The notes under the pieces were generated by a model. That model made no database searches and was not told the DNA's origin. It saw only the letters and a list, made by a program, of their open reading frames with translations. From Sinomicrobium kalidii (lineage in GTDB: Bacteria; Bacteroidota; Bacteroidia; Flavobacteriales; Flavobacteriaceae): DNA of 64,000 nt. This document shows positions 35,497 through 43,313 of this stretch, piece after piece. The stretch's first letter is position 1. Each line of letters begins with the position of its first letter. The translations under genes and the position numbers were made by a program. The stretch lies in the NCBI RefSeq assembly GCF_021183825.1, contig NZ_CP089211.1:2108001-2172000 (forward strand). Reading direction: 5' to 3'.

Positions 35497-35804
35497 GCTC
35501 TACTAAGTATGCTTTCTGCGAATGTCTCCGACTTCGCAGCCCACGGCACATCAAGATAGGCCAATACGTTGCGCTCCTACTTCGGCAAGCGCTCGGCACA
35601 GGTCTCTGAGGAGTTTCCAAAACGGTGCTTCATAAGGGTGAACCACATTTTTGTAACTTGTTTAAACCTTTTCATTGACCGGGTCATTGCAGCAATAAAT
35701 GAGTAAGACTTGTGAGAGATCAGGATACACCTCAGAGAGGCGTTTTTCGTTTCTTTGTTTTCATTGAAAGTTTGGGCTGCGAAGTTGCAAACTCCGCAGA
35801 GCGG
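35497..35804 (+). repeat. RAYT-derived MITE-like element between toxin cassettes
   Basis: On the reverse strand relative to the RAYT genes, both ends of the RAYT element are present but the transposase gene is missing: CTCTACTAAG...CTGCGAATGTC/GACTTCGCAG, the CTACTTCGGCAAGCGCTC segment, CCACATTTTTGTAAC, then CATTGACCGGG...GCAATAAATGAG (remnant of the gene 3' end and tail) and CTGCGAAGTTGCAAACTCCGCAGAG. It separates the immunity gene at 35490 from a truncated toxin tail at 35805. Internal deletion of a RAYT element explains it. Confidence 0.75.
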
Positions 35805-36042
35805 AGTATACACCAAAACGATACAATCGCTAGCCAGTCTAAGTGAAGGGACAAGTTTAGTTCAATTAGTAAAAACAATTGAAGCAGAAGCCAAAACTGC
35901 TGGAGCTACAAAAATTGTTATTGAGGGGATTGAGATTGTTAACAAAAAAATATTGACAGTCAACCCCAAGGCCGCAGCTAAATTGGGTTATACATTGGAA
36001 AGAACATCAAAGACATCAATTAAATTAGTAAAACAGTTATAA
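35805..36042 (+). pseudogene. displaced toxin tail, truncated at 5' (unassigned)
   Basis: From about 35815 the frame reads as real protein (TIQSLASLSEGTSLVQLVKTIEAEAKT onward, with AGATKIVIEGIEIVNKK and NPKAAAKLGYTLE), but upstream it translates the RAYT-derived element, so the start offered by the open frame at 35755 is not original. It has no delivery domain. The last base of its stop codon is the A of the next gene's ATG, the tight toxin-immunity arrangement. The sequence slightly recalls acetyltransferase-like folds (AKxxGAT...NP.AA.LGY), but I do not assign an activity. Confidence 0.5.
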
Positions 36043-36449
36043 TGAAAATTGTTAAAGCATCCATAATTAAAAGTAAAATAAAAAGAAGTGGTGTAGAGTT
36101 TGTAGATACTTATCTATTTGATAGTAAGGACCTAGTGAACAATTTAGGTCATAATATTTTTTTGCATCCAGATGAAGAAGTAATAATGCAATATCAAAAA
36201 GAACAAATCAGATGGGGTTTAACAAACATGAGATTAATACTACCTAATAAGTTGAATCAAATAGTATTAGAAGAAATTACTGGAGTCGATTTTGAAAAGA
36301 TCAAGAATGAAGAATCTACCAAATTTAACAACCAGACCATAGACCTTCACCTTCGTAATGGTAATAGGTTTACGTTAAATGTAGAAAAGGGAACGTGGCA
36401 CCTAATCTTTGAAATATTCAAATATATTATCAATTACAAAACAGCATAA
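36042..36449 (+). CDS. candidate immunity protein of the truncated cassette
   Basis: This 135-residue soluble protein of unrecognised family has many alternating beta-strand patterns (EVIMQYQKEQIRWGLTNMRLIL), which suggests a PH-like or barrel fold. Its ATG overlaps the stop of the toxin tail by one base (TAATG). The gene is intact although its toxin is truncated, a common state for orphan immunity genes that protect against sibling toxins. Confidence 0.5.
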   Translation: MKIVKASIIKSKIKRSGVEFVDTYLFDSKDLVNNLGHNIFLHPDEEVIMQYQKEQIRWGLTNMRLILPNKLNQIVLEEITGVDFEKIKNEESTKFNNQTIDLHLRNGNRFTLNVEKGTWHLIFEIFKYIINYKTA

Positions 36450-36523
36450 AAAGATAAGGGCCAAAGTATTATGCGAAGTTCCCTAAATTTCCGGTAGTTT
36501 TATTTTAATAGTAACAAACCTTT

Positions 36524-37041
36524 TATAACTGAATTATCCGGTTGGCGCCATCTTGTTGCTGAAGTAGCTGAAAACTTACAAGGATATCGGGTGGAGCAAG
36601 GACCTGGCGGAAATTATCATGTGGATGACCAAGGAAAGGTGATCATAGGGCCTTATTTAGGAGGGCTTGGTGCAGTAGGATTGATCGGAGGTCCAGGAAA
36701 ACCAATAAATTTATCTATTCCTAAAATAGCTACTTCGTCCAGGTCTTTAGTTAAAGTTGCACAGTTACCACTTAAAGGGAAAATTCGTTTTATCCCTAGA
36801 GCGGTGGATGTCAAATCAGGAAAGATTTTTAGAAAGAATGGAGGATTTTTGGATAAGTTTGGGAATATATGGAAAAAGGGTCCTTCAAGAACAAAAGGAC
36901 AAGCATTTGAATGGGATGTGCAACTTTCTGCCAAAGGGAAGGCACAACTTGGACATTTATCTAAAGATGGTAAACAATGGTAAACATTTAAATGTATCTC
37001 TAGATGGTAAAATCACTCATCAAGTATTAAAATTATTATGA
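36524..37041 (+). pseudogene. displaced RHS tip with Ntox17-like toxin, disrupted by 10-bp duplication
   Basis: Bases 36524-36692 repeat the RHS-B1 linker (34312-34480), then a different toxin follows: DVKSGKIFRKNGGFLDKFGNIW, GPSRTKGQAFEWDVQLS, and after the break HLNVSLDGKITH. This matches my memory of polymorphic toxin type 17 (Ntox17). The frame ends early at 36981-36983 because ATGGTAAACA occurs twice in tandem (36967-36986). Deleting one copy restores SKDGKHLNVSLDGKITHQVL and a stop at 37039-37041, overlapping the next ATG. It has no start or signal of its own, and reads as an archived tip. Confidence 0.72.
36967..36986 (+). repeat. 10-bp tandem duplication inside a toxin gene
   Basis: ATGGTAAACA occurs twice in tandem with no mismatch. 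It changes the reading frame of the Ntox17-like tip before its last conserved block and creates a premature TAA. Reversible slippage could restore the gene. Confidence 0.9.
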
Positions 37042-37415
37042 AGAAAGAGATTTATTGGAGGTTTCTATTAAATACAGACAAGAAGAATAAAGCAGAGAAA
37101 TTTTCTAAGAATATTTTGGAAACTATGCCTAATGCTAAAATTGTTATTTTGGAGCCTTATTGGAAAGACAAGTCATTATTTAATCTGGAGGTCAGACATG
37201 ATTTAGTAAATATAATACCTGATAAAGTTGTTTTTGAAGTTTTAGAGACAATATCTTTAATATCAAATTCGTGGTCCATTGATTTACCCATAAATTTCAA
37301 TATAGAAGAATTTGATTTTTCAGGTGTCGCTATTGATAATTTGAAATGGGATTATGTTTCTTGGACAAGTTTTTTCCTTCAAGATAAGGACATGCCAACT
37401 ACGGATGTTCTTTGA
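37038..37415 (+). CDS. candidate immunity protein for the Ntox17-like tip
   Basis: This 125-residue soluble protein, acidic in its second half, is of unrecognised family. The start codon overlaps the restored toxin stop as ATGA (37038-37041), strong evidence that the frame-corrected tip ending at 37041 was the original partner. The protein contains several tryptophans (WSIDLPINF, WDYVSWTSFF) and no export signal, so it probably acts in the cytoplasm by binding the toxin. Confidence 0.58.
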   Translation: MKKEIYWRFLLNTDKKNKAEKFSKNILETMPNAKIVILEPYWKDKSLFNLEVRHDLVNIIPDKVVFEVLETISLISNSWSIDLPINFNIEEFDFSGVAIDNLKWDYVSWTSFFLQDKDMPTTDVL

Positions 37416-37514
37416 TGTAATATTTTCCAGTGTGTTAATTTGTAGATTGAAAACAAATTCCAAAAATTGAACAAAATGTCAAAAAAGATCACATATCAAT
37501 AAAAATGATAAACC

Positions 37515-37616
37515 TGCTCAACGAAGTGTATCCTCGAGGGAGCTCTGCGAATGTCTCTGACTTCGCAGCTTACTACATTGAATGACAGATAAAATATGAA
37601 AAGCCCCTCTCTGAGG
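37515..37616 (+). repeat. RAYT-associated half element joined to an RHS tip
   Basis: The segment reads GCTCTGCGAATGTC/GACTTCGCAGC, AATGACAGATAAAATATG and AAGCCCCTCTCTGAGG, the leader end of the RAYT element on the plus strand. At 37616/37617 it joins directly to DNA homologous to the RHS core of RHS-B1, with no spacer. This junction shows that the element and the displaced tip share a breakpoint. Confidence 0.7.
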
Positions 37617-37648
37617 GATTCCATACTCCTGATCCTTATGAGCAGTTT

Positions 37649-38314
37649 ATGTCGCCTTATGTGGCTATGGGAAATAATCCGGTAGTTGCTTATGACCCGG
37701 ACGGAGGTAAATGTTTTGATCCGGAGGGTAACGAGATTGTCTGTCCCAAGGAAGATATTTATGATGATTACAGGGATAGTGACACTCAGAATATTACTGT
37801 GTTGGATGAAGTAGTTGTTGAAACCCAAACAAAAAACAAAGTAGAAAATGAATTTTTTAGAGGAGGTAAGCGGAAATTAGTGGATGTTGATGAAGATTTT
37901 TTTATGGCGTCTACTTTATCTATTGCAGCGACTACAGCATTGATAGATGGCCCGGAACCAGGGCCAGGTGATGTGGTAGCGGTAGGAGAGTTAATTTCCG
38001 GAGCAGGATTATTAAGCTTAATTTTAGGTGCTGAGGATTTTATCAATAATAATCATGCTATAATAACTCAATCACTTAGTTATATCCCTCCACCTAGGAC
38101 ACTTCCAGGTTTTCCAGGAGCAACAAGAGTTAAACGAAAAAACGAAAGGGCACGATGGCATTTGCCCAATGGTGATATTGGTGAGTGGGATTCCCAACAT
38201 GGAGAAGTCGAAGTTTATGACAAAACGGGAAAAGTACATAAAGGAGGGTATGATCCTGAAACTGGAAAGAAAAAAAGTGACCCTAAACCAGGCAGGAAAA
38301 CAGATAAAAAATAA
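37649..38314 (+). CDS. displaced RHS tip with colicin E3-type ribonuclease domain
   Basis: DNA from 37617 to about 37805 repeats the RHS-B1 core (34020-34208), including PDPYEQF and DPDGG; the frame is open upstream of the ATG at 37649 but has no signal or shell. A hydrophobic linker follows, and the last 65 residues match the cytotoxic domain of colicin E3: RARWHLPNGDIGEWDSQHGE, then YDPETGKK and a basic tail. Asp181, His184 and Glu188 align with the E3 catalytic residues Asp510, His513 and Glu517, which cut 16S rRNA in the decoding centre. It is an apparently intact tip that recombination could place onto RHS-B1. Confidence 0.82.
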   Translation: MSPYVAMGNNPVVAYDPDGGKCFDPEGNEIVCPKEDIYDDYRDSDTQNITVLDEVVVETQTKNKVENEFFRGGKRKLVDVDEDFFMASTLSIAATTALIDGPEPGPGDVVAVGELISGAGLLSLILGAEDFINNNHAIITQSLSYIPPPRTLPGFPGATRVKRKNERARWHLPNGDIGEWDSQHGEVEVYDKTGKVHKGGYDPETGKKKSDPKPGRKTDKK

Positions 38315-38319
38315 TAACT

Positions 38320-38625
38320 ATGATGAAAGATTTTAAAATACAAAGATTTATTACTTACTATGAAAAATTTGGAGATGGCTTTATTGGTGAAAAAATCCTA
38401 TTAGAGGAAGAATTTTCATTAAATGAATTGAAAGCTATCTTTGGGAATTATGAAAAGGACCCTCTACTTTACGAACAATATAAAATAGATAAAAATATTT
38501 CCAGTCTAATAAATGATAAGATAGATTTTGTTTTCGATTTTGATAAATATGATTATTTCCTGGAGACCTTTAGTGTATTTTCCGATTCTGAAAAGGAAAA
38601 AGGAGTTAGGCATAAAGATCACTAA
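38320..38625 (+). CDS. candidate immunity protein for the E3-type tip
   Basis: This 101-residue acidic protein (FKIQRFITYYEKFGDGF..., NELKAIFG, DPLLYEQY, FDFDKYDYFLE) follows the tip after 5 bp. The pattern recalls a small DUF family found next to RHS toxins (DUF7683-like, from memory). It is not evidently similar to the classic colicin E3 immunity protein, but its size, acidity and position fit binding to a basic ribonuclease. Start is the first of two adjacent ATG codons. Confidence 0.6.
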   Translation: MMKDFKIQRFITYYEKFGDGFIGEKILLEEEFSLNELKAIFGNYEKDPLLYEQYKIDKNISSLINDKIDFVFDFDKYDYFLETFSVFSDSEKEKGVRHKDH

Positions 38626-38661
38626 TATTTTAGTCCTGTTATAACTATAATTATCCGGCTG

Positions 38662-38887
38662 GAGCCCCTGCTTTGGCAAGTGCTCGGCACAGGTCTCCGA
38701 GGGGCAGCTAAAACAATGTTTCAAAGTGTTAAACCTCATTTTTGTTAGTTTTATCCGTAGTAAAGGAATTTCAGAGCACGTCATCCTCACCGGGAACCCG
38801 GTTGTTGATGTACACAAGCCTCTTTCATTGACCAGGTCTTTGCAGCAATACATGAAGTAAGACTTGTGAGAAATAGGGATACACCTT
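38662..38887 (+). repeat. RAYT-derived element with internal deletion
   Basis: Contains GGAGCCCCTGCTTTGGCAAG, CTCGGCACAGGTCTC, TAAAACAATGTTTC and a TTTATCC word from the leader side, followed by CGGTTGTTGATGTACACAAG and TTTGCAGCAATACATGAAG, which align to the 3' part of the RAYT gene ([11 protein letters not shown] region) and its tail. Only the middle of the gene is missing. It separates the E3 cassette from the next one. Confidence 0.7.
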
Positions 38888-39470
38888 GCGCTACATGTAG
38901 TCTCACGATTCCGACATCCGGAGAATCAACAAAAGGCTATAATGTTGAATTTTCTACTATGCAAGATAATTTTGGATCAGTAGCTAAGTTCATATCACAA
39001 GGGGTAATTCAAGAATATACTCACAGTGTGACTTCAGAAATTACAATGGTCACAGGGCAATATTATGATAGTAATGGGAAAGAAGTATCAGGTATTGAAG
39101 AGGCAAATAGTTATAAAGTAACCACAAATACCGAATCCACCACGGTTAAAGTCAATATGTACGGAACTCTCCCTGAAAGTGCCACAAGAACAACATCAAA
39201 GACTTCAACAACCTATAAGGTAAAGGGAGATTCAAAGATTGATGATCATGGGGAAAAGCAATTGACGGACCCTGTTAAAACTACTAGTGAACCTACTATT
39301 GAGACAATTAATTTTGAAAATGTGGGCTCCTCGCTTCAAAAATATGCGATAGAACAACAAAGGAAAACTTTGCTAAATCAGCTAAAATGATAATAGATAA
39401 AGCTCAAGAGGCAGGTGAGAGCGTGGAAAGACATCAGTGGAATTCATTGAAAATCACAATAATAAATTAA
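38888..39470 (+). pseudogene. displaced toxin-like region with frameshift (unassigned)
   Basis: From about 38890 the frame encodes Thr/Ser-rich protein (GYNVEFSTMQDNFGSVAKF, EYTHSVTSEITMVTGQYYD) and stops at 39388-39390 in a short LLNQLK tail. A different frame continues as a believable helix (NFAKSAKMIIDKAQEAGESVERHQW) to TAA 39468-39470, 4 bp before the next gene. One extra A in the AAAA run at about 39363 would join them. Upstream, the frame only translates the RAYT-derived element, so the true N-terminus is lost. Toxin activity is unknown. Confidence 0.5.
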
Positions 39471-39474
39471 TTCC

Positions 39475-39822
39475 ATGAATATGAATTTAAGAAAAATATT
39501 AAACATTCTTTTGGTAATAATTATGATCTATTGCCTGTTTTCAATAGTTAGGTCTATCGGATTGCTTTTTTTAACATATATTGTTGGTTTGGGAATATCA
39601 ATATTTATGATAACGACGAGGCTTTTTAAGATGAAGTGGTTTTACAATGTTCTTAATATTTCGCTTGGTTTGATCCTTTTTTGGTTAATTGATGCAAGAT
39701 ATATTAGACCTCTATTTGCTTTTTTTGAAGATATAAGAATAAATATATGGATAATTCTTTTCACTTTCTTGATAATTGGTACGGCAATTTTCTTCTTTTA
39801 CAAGAAGTACTGGCGTATATAA
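39475..39822 (+). CDS. four-helix membrane protein, candidate immunity protein
   Basis: This 115-residue protein has four predicted transmembrane helices (IILLVIIMIYCLF-like first helix, then LLFLTYIVGLGISIFMI, VLNISLGLILFWLI and IILFTFLIIGTAIFFF), with basic residues at both ends. Its position 4 bp after the frame-corrected toxin-like region suggests an immunity protein in the inner membrane, which would fit a pore-forming or membrane-active toxin. The family is not recognised. Confidence 0.5.
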   Translation: MNMNLRKILNILLVIIMIYCLFSIVRSIGLLFLTYIVGLGISIFMITTRLFKMKWFYNVLNISLGLILFWLIDARYIRPLFAFFEDIRINIWIILFTFLIIGTAIFFFYKKYWRI

Positions 39823-39889
39823 CCTTCACCTAACCTAAGTTGATAAATTTTAAGAAAACATCATGTGTCATAAAATAATAGTTTTTTTA

Positions 39890-40490
39890 GTCCTTTCTAC
39901 CCGCCAACTCATCAACTCCAAGACTAAACAACTCCAAAACCAAACAACCTATCCGTGCAAACCCGGCCCCCACCTCCCCTACCACACCAAAGTAAATTGC
40001 GGATTTCCGTAAGGGATTGTGGTAAATGTGTATTTCCTTTGTTTCTTTTAAGGGCGGATTAACAGGGAATAAGGGCAATTTATATGATGTAGGTTTACTT
40101 CTTATATATTGTTTTTTTACAGGTCTTTGCCTGTTTAATGATACCATAGAAAATATAAAAACAGTACCTGAAATTTATAAATGCAGGGTACAAAATGTTG
40201 TGATTTGTCTCGATTTTCCATAATATTACAACATAAATCAATTTGTATTAATAAAAAGGTAACACGGGATTGACTTTTTTGAAAAAGAGAAAAAGTATCT
40301 TGTGTGCTATAAATAAAACCGGAAAGCTAATGAAGTAAAAATTACTTCTTCCCCCTAAACCTGTACTTAACGGTCAGGACTTATTTTTCACTTCCCCCTA
40401 AAAACAGAAGGCCTTTCCCGGTTCAGGGATTGGTATGGATTTTTTGTAGCCTATTAAGTTGTAAAATGCAAAACATAAAATTTTATACTC
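39890..40490 (+). promoter_or_regulatory. upstream region of fibre/RHS operon 2, conserved with operon 1
   Basis: Non-coding region that repeats, in order, the blocks listed for 23120-23644, including GGATTTCCGTAAGGGATT, the near-palindrome AAGTAAAAATTACTT (40333-40347), CTTCCCCCTA and AAAACAGAAGGCC. The distance from the palindrome to the first ATG is about 160 bp in both loci. The 65-codon frame at 40026 runs through it and is not a credible gene. Confidence 0.5.
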
Positions 40491-41462
40491 ATGAAAAGAA
40501 TATTACTACTTCTTTTAGTAACACCTCTTGTTTTTTATGCCCAAACGAACACCTTTCCCGCCTCCGGGAATGTGGGGATCGGCACTACATCTCCTTCTAA
40601 AAAGCTGGAGGTTAACGGAACTTTCAAGGCTACTTATAACAGTTCCGGTGAACGCAGTATTTTTATGGAAGCCCCTGCTAACGGAAACCATAGAGGTAGT
40701 GGTATTCAAAATGCTACAGGCCTGGTGTACAGAATGAATAACCCTGCATCGGGAGATCCTATTTTCCAGGTAAGGAGTCAGGGCCAGGCAGTACGATTTT
40801 TTGTGGAACATGATGGATGGACGGGCAGCAAGGATAACTCCGCCTGGTTTGGAGGGAGTAAGGACAACTATTTTAGTAGTAATATAGGTATAGGTACCAC
40901 ATCTCCTAATGAAAAATTACATGTAGATGGAAGAATATTTATCGGACAGCATTCGTCAGGGGCCGGGTCCTGGTATGAAGCTTCCGGTGAAGTCAATTGG
41001 TTTGCAGGATTGAACAGTAAAGATGAATGGCGAATATACAAAGAAGGGAACAGGTTTCTCATTAACTCCAGCGGAAATGTGGGCATAGGAACAGCCACTC
41101 CCGGTAGCTGGAAGCTCGCCGTAAACGGTAAAATACGCGCCAAAGAGATCAAGGTAGAAACCGGCTGGAGTGATTTTGTGTTTGAGCAAAATTATGACTT
41201 ACCCACTTTAGAAGAAGTAGAACAGCACATTAGAGAAAAAGGGCATTTAAAAGATATTCCCAGTGCAAAAGAAGTGGAAGAAAACGGGATATTCCTGGGA
41301 GAAATGGATGCGAAGTTGTTACAGAAAATAGAGGAATTGACCCTGTATGTGCTTGAATTAAAAAAGGAAAACCGACAACAACACGAAAGGATAAATAGCC
41401 TGATAAAGGAAAACAGGAAACAACAAAAAGAAATTGACCAGTTTAAAAAGCAATCAAAATGA
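40491..41462 (+). CDS. secreted fibre-like protein, type I tail (operon 2, gene 1)
   Basis: The 323-residue protein has a signal peptide almost identical to that of gene 1 of operon 1 (LVFYAQTNTFPASGNVGIGTT). Three GIGT blocks (near residues 28, 132 and 200) alternate with beta-rich segments, one containing GWTGSKDNSAWFGGSKDNYF. The C-terminus has the type I tail with EVEQHIREKGHLKDIPSAKEV and a long coiled coil (about 275-323). It overlaps the next start by ATGA, so the fibre genes are translationally coupled. Confidence 0.77.
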   Translation: MKRILLLLLVTPLVFYAQTNTFPASGNVGIGTTSPSKKLEVNGTFKATYNSSGERSIFMEAPANGNHRGSGIQNATGLVYRMNNPASGDPIFQVRSQGQAVRFFVEHDGWTGSKDNSAWFGGSKDNYFSSNIGIGTTSPNEKLHVDGRIFIGQHSSGAGSWYEASGEVNWFAGLNSKDEWRIYKEGNRFLINSSGNVGIGTATPGSWKLAVNGKIRAKEIKVETGWSDFVFEQNYDLPTLEEVEQHIREKGHLKDIPSAKEVEENGIFLGEMDAKLLQKIEELTLYVLELKKENRQQHERINSLIKENRKQQKEIDQFKKQSK

Positions 41463-42346
41463 AAACATCAGCACACTTTATGTCCGGAACAATGATGAGC
41501 AAAGCATTATTGACCACCCTCTTGTTCCTCACCTTTTTAAATGGAAATGCCCAGACCGAAGTCACCAAAAATGTTATCGTAGATGCTGCCGGGTGGAAAA
41601 GGGTTGCCACGCTGGATGCCCCGGCCGGAAGGGGATACAACGAAATCGTGTTATATACGAAGGGAGGGGCCACGGCTCCGAGAGTTGTTAAGATCTCCTG
41701 GTTCAAAGGATGGGGAACAAATTATGGAGGCCTCAATATCGTTTCACTCAGTAACGGAGGCCTTTGGTCTAAAGCCCGGATCACCTACGACGGTACCCAA
41801 TCCTATCTCGAAGTTAATTTTACCAAAGATATTCCGGTGTTATCTGTATACCAGAACCAGTCTGTATGGAGCGGTGGGGAAATTATAGGAGGAACACTGC
41901 CCGACGGAGGAGGCGATGTTGTGGTTTCGGCCAAGGTGGGCCGGGTAAATTACGGAGAAGACAGCTTCTTTTTAGGGTATAACGGTAATGCAGGTATAGG
42001 CACTACATCACCGGATGCTAAATTGGCGGTAAACGGTGTAGTCCATAGTAAGGAAGTTAAAGTAGACTTAAATGGCTGGAGTGATTTTGTTTTTAAAGAA
42101 GATTACAACCTGCCTACGCTGGAAGAAGTAGAGCAACATATTCAAGAAAAAGGCTATTTAAAGGATATTCCCAGTGCCAAAGAGGTCAAAGAAAATGGGA
42201 TATTTTTGGGAGATATGGATGCTAAACTGTTACAGAAGATAGAAGAGCTAACACTCTATACGATCCAGCAACAAAAAATGATAAAAACTCAAGGACAAAT
42301 GATCCGGGAGTTAAAAAATGAAATTCAACAACTAAAAAATAATTAG
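41459..42346 (+). CDS. secreted fibre-like protein, type I tail (operon 2, gene 2)
   Basis: This 295-residue protein starts with a signal peptide (ALLTTLLFLTFLNGNAQ); further in-frame ATGs at residues 8, 12 and 13 allow shorter starts. The N-terminal 150 residues are a beta-rich domain (GWKRVATLDAPAGRGYNEIVLY, KISWFKGWGTNYGG) unlike the other paralogues, followed by one GNAGIGTTSPDAKL block, the type I tail and a coiled coil. Variable head plus constant tail suggests exchangeable head domains on a common assembly platform. Confidence 0.75.
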   Translation: MKTSAHFMSGTMMSKALLTTLLFLTFLNGNAQTEVTKNVIVDAAGWKRVATLDAPAGRGYNEIVLYTKGGATAPRVVKISWFKGWGTNYGGLNIVSLSNGGLWSKARITYDGTQSYLEVNFTKDIPVLSVYQNQSVWSGGEIIGGTLPDGGGDVVVSAKVGRVNYGEDSFFLGYNGNAGIGTTSPDAKLAVNGVVHSKEVKVDLNGWSDFVFKEDYNLPTLEEVEQHIQEKGYLKDIPSAKEVKENGIFLGDMDAKLLQKIEELTLYTIQQQKMIKTQGQMIRELKNEIQQLKNN

Positions 42347-42348
42347 TG

Positions 42349-43290
42349 ATGAAAAAAAAGTACTTGCTCTTAATCTTGTTATCAGGTTATTTCGGTTTTT
42401 CCCAAAATCAATTTCCTACAGCAAAGGGGACAAACGTTAAACTGGATGGGGGGTATATAGAAATGATAAGGCCTCAAAAAACAGGTGGTTGGGCACGTGG
42501 GTTCATATACAGACATGATAATAATGTTGAGAATACATATGCAGGTATAGGAATATTGGGAAGTGGAGAAATTCCTAAGTATTTGTATATGGGGCATGGA
42601 CGTTATGCCTATAGTAATGGTAAGGGGCTATACATACTTCCTGATGGGAATACCGGATTGGGCATTACATCTCCGGAAAGTAAACTGGATATTTATGCCC
42701 GGGGGGATGGTGTTTCCTTGCTAAAACTTAATACGGATCGCCCCTGGGAATTTATGCAGGTTGGCACAGAAGCTGCGACTAGCTTGGCGTTGAGAGCTAC
42801 TGCGGGGTTAAAGTATTTCAGGATACAATCTCCCGGCGGAGTGGATAATGCCAGTTTCAGGGTCAGTGATACACCTACAGACAACCGGATATTTCTACTA
42901 ACAAAAGGAGGTCGCCTGGGGATTGGAACTGTTTCCCCGGACGCTGAACTTACAGTAAAAGGAAAAATTCATACCCGGGAAGTCAAAGTAGACCTGAACG
43001 GTGCCGTAGCTCCGGATTATGTGTTTAAGGAAGGTTATGATCTGCGTTCCCTCGAAGAAGTACAAGCCCATATTAAAGAGAAAGGACATTTGCCGGGAAT
43101 TCCTTCTGCTAAGGAGATGGAAGAAGAAGGTATTAACCTTAAAGAAATGAACCTGAAGTTGTTGGAGAAGGTGGAGGAGTTGACGCTATATATCATGGAG
43201 CAGGATAAGGAAATCAAGAAATTAAAAGAGGGAAATACGAGAATGAGAGAAATAGAGCAAAAACTGGACAAATTTCTCAAGAAAATATGA
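42349..43290 (+). CDS. secreted fibre-like protein, type II tail (operon 2, gene 3)
   Basis: The frame is open from GTG 42346, but the ATG at 42349 gives a standard signal peptide (KKKYLLLILLSGYFGFSQ). The mature protein has a beta-rich head, a GRLGIGTVSPDAELTVKG block and the type II tail (VDLNGAVAPDYVFKEGYDL, AHIKEKGHLPGIPSA, NLKEMNLKLLEKVEELTLY) plus coiled coil. It is the closest paralogue of the gene at 26178-27083 and, like it, directly precedes an RHS-A gene. Confidence 0.76.
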   Translation: MKKKYLLLILLSGYFGFSQNQFPTAKGTNVKLDGGYIEMIRPQKTGGWARGFIYRHDNNVENTYAGIGILGSGEIPKYLYMGHGRYAYSNGKGLYILPDGNTGLGITSPESKLDIYARGDGVSLLKLNTDRPWEFMQVGTEAATSLALRATAGLKYFRIQSPGGVDNASFRVSDTPTDNRIFLLTKGGRLGIGTVSPDAELTVKGKIHTREVKVDLNGAVAPDYVFKEGYDLRSLEEVQAHIKEKGHLPGIPSAKEMEEEGINLKEMNLKLLEKVEELTLYIMEQDKEIKKLKEGNTRMREIEQKLDKFLKKI

Positions 43291-43313
43291 ATCTTTAAAT
43301 AAGACAACAAATT

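Noticed and set aside
35381..35816. Minus-strand frames across the element at 35.5 kb
   Set aside because: They are produced by the RAYT-derived element and overlap the plus-strand immunity gene.
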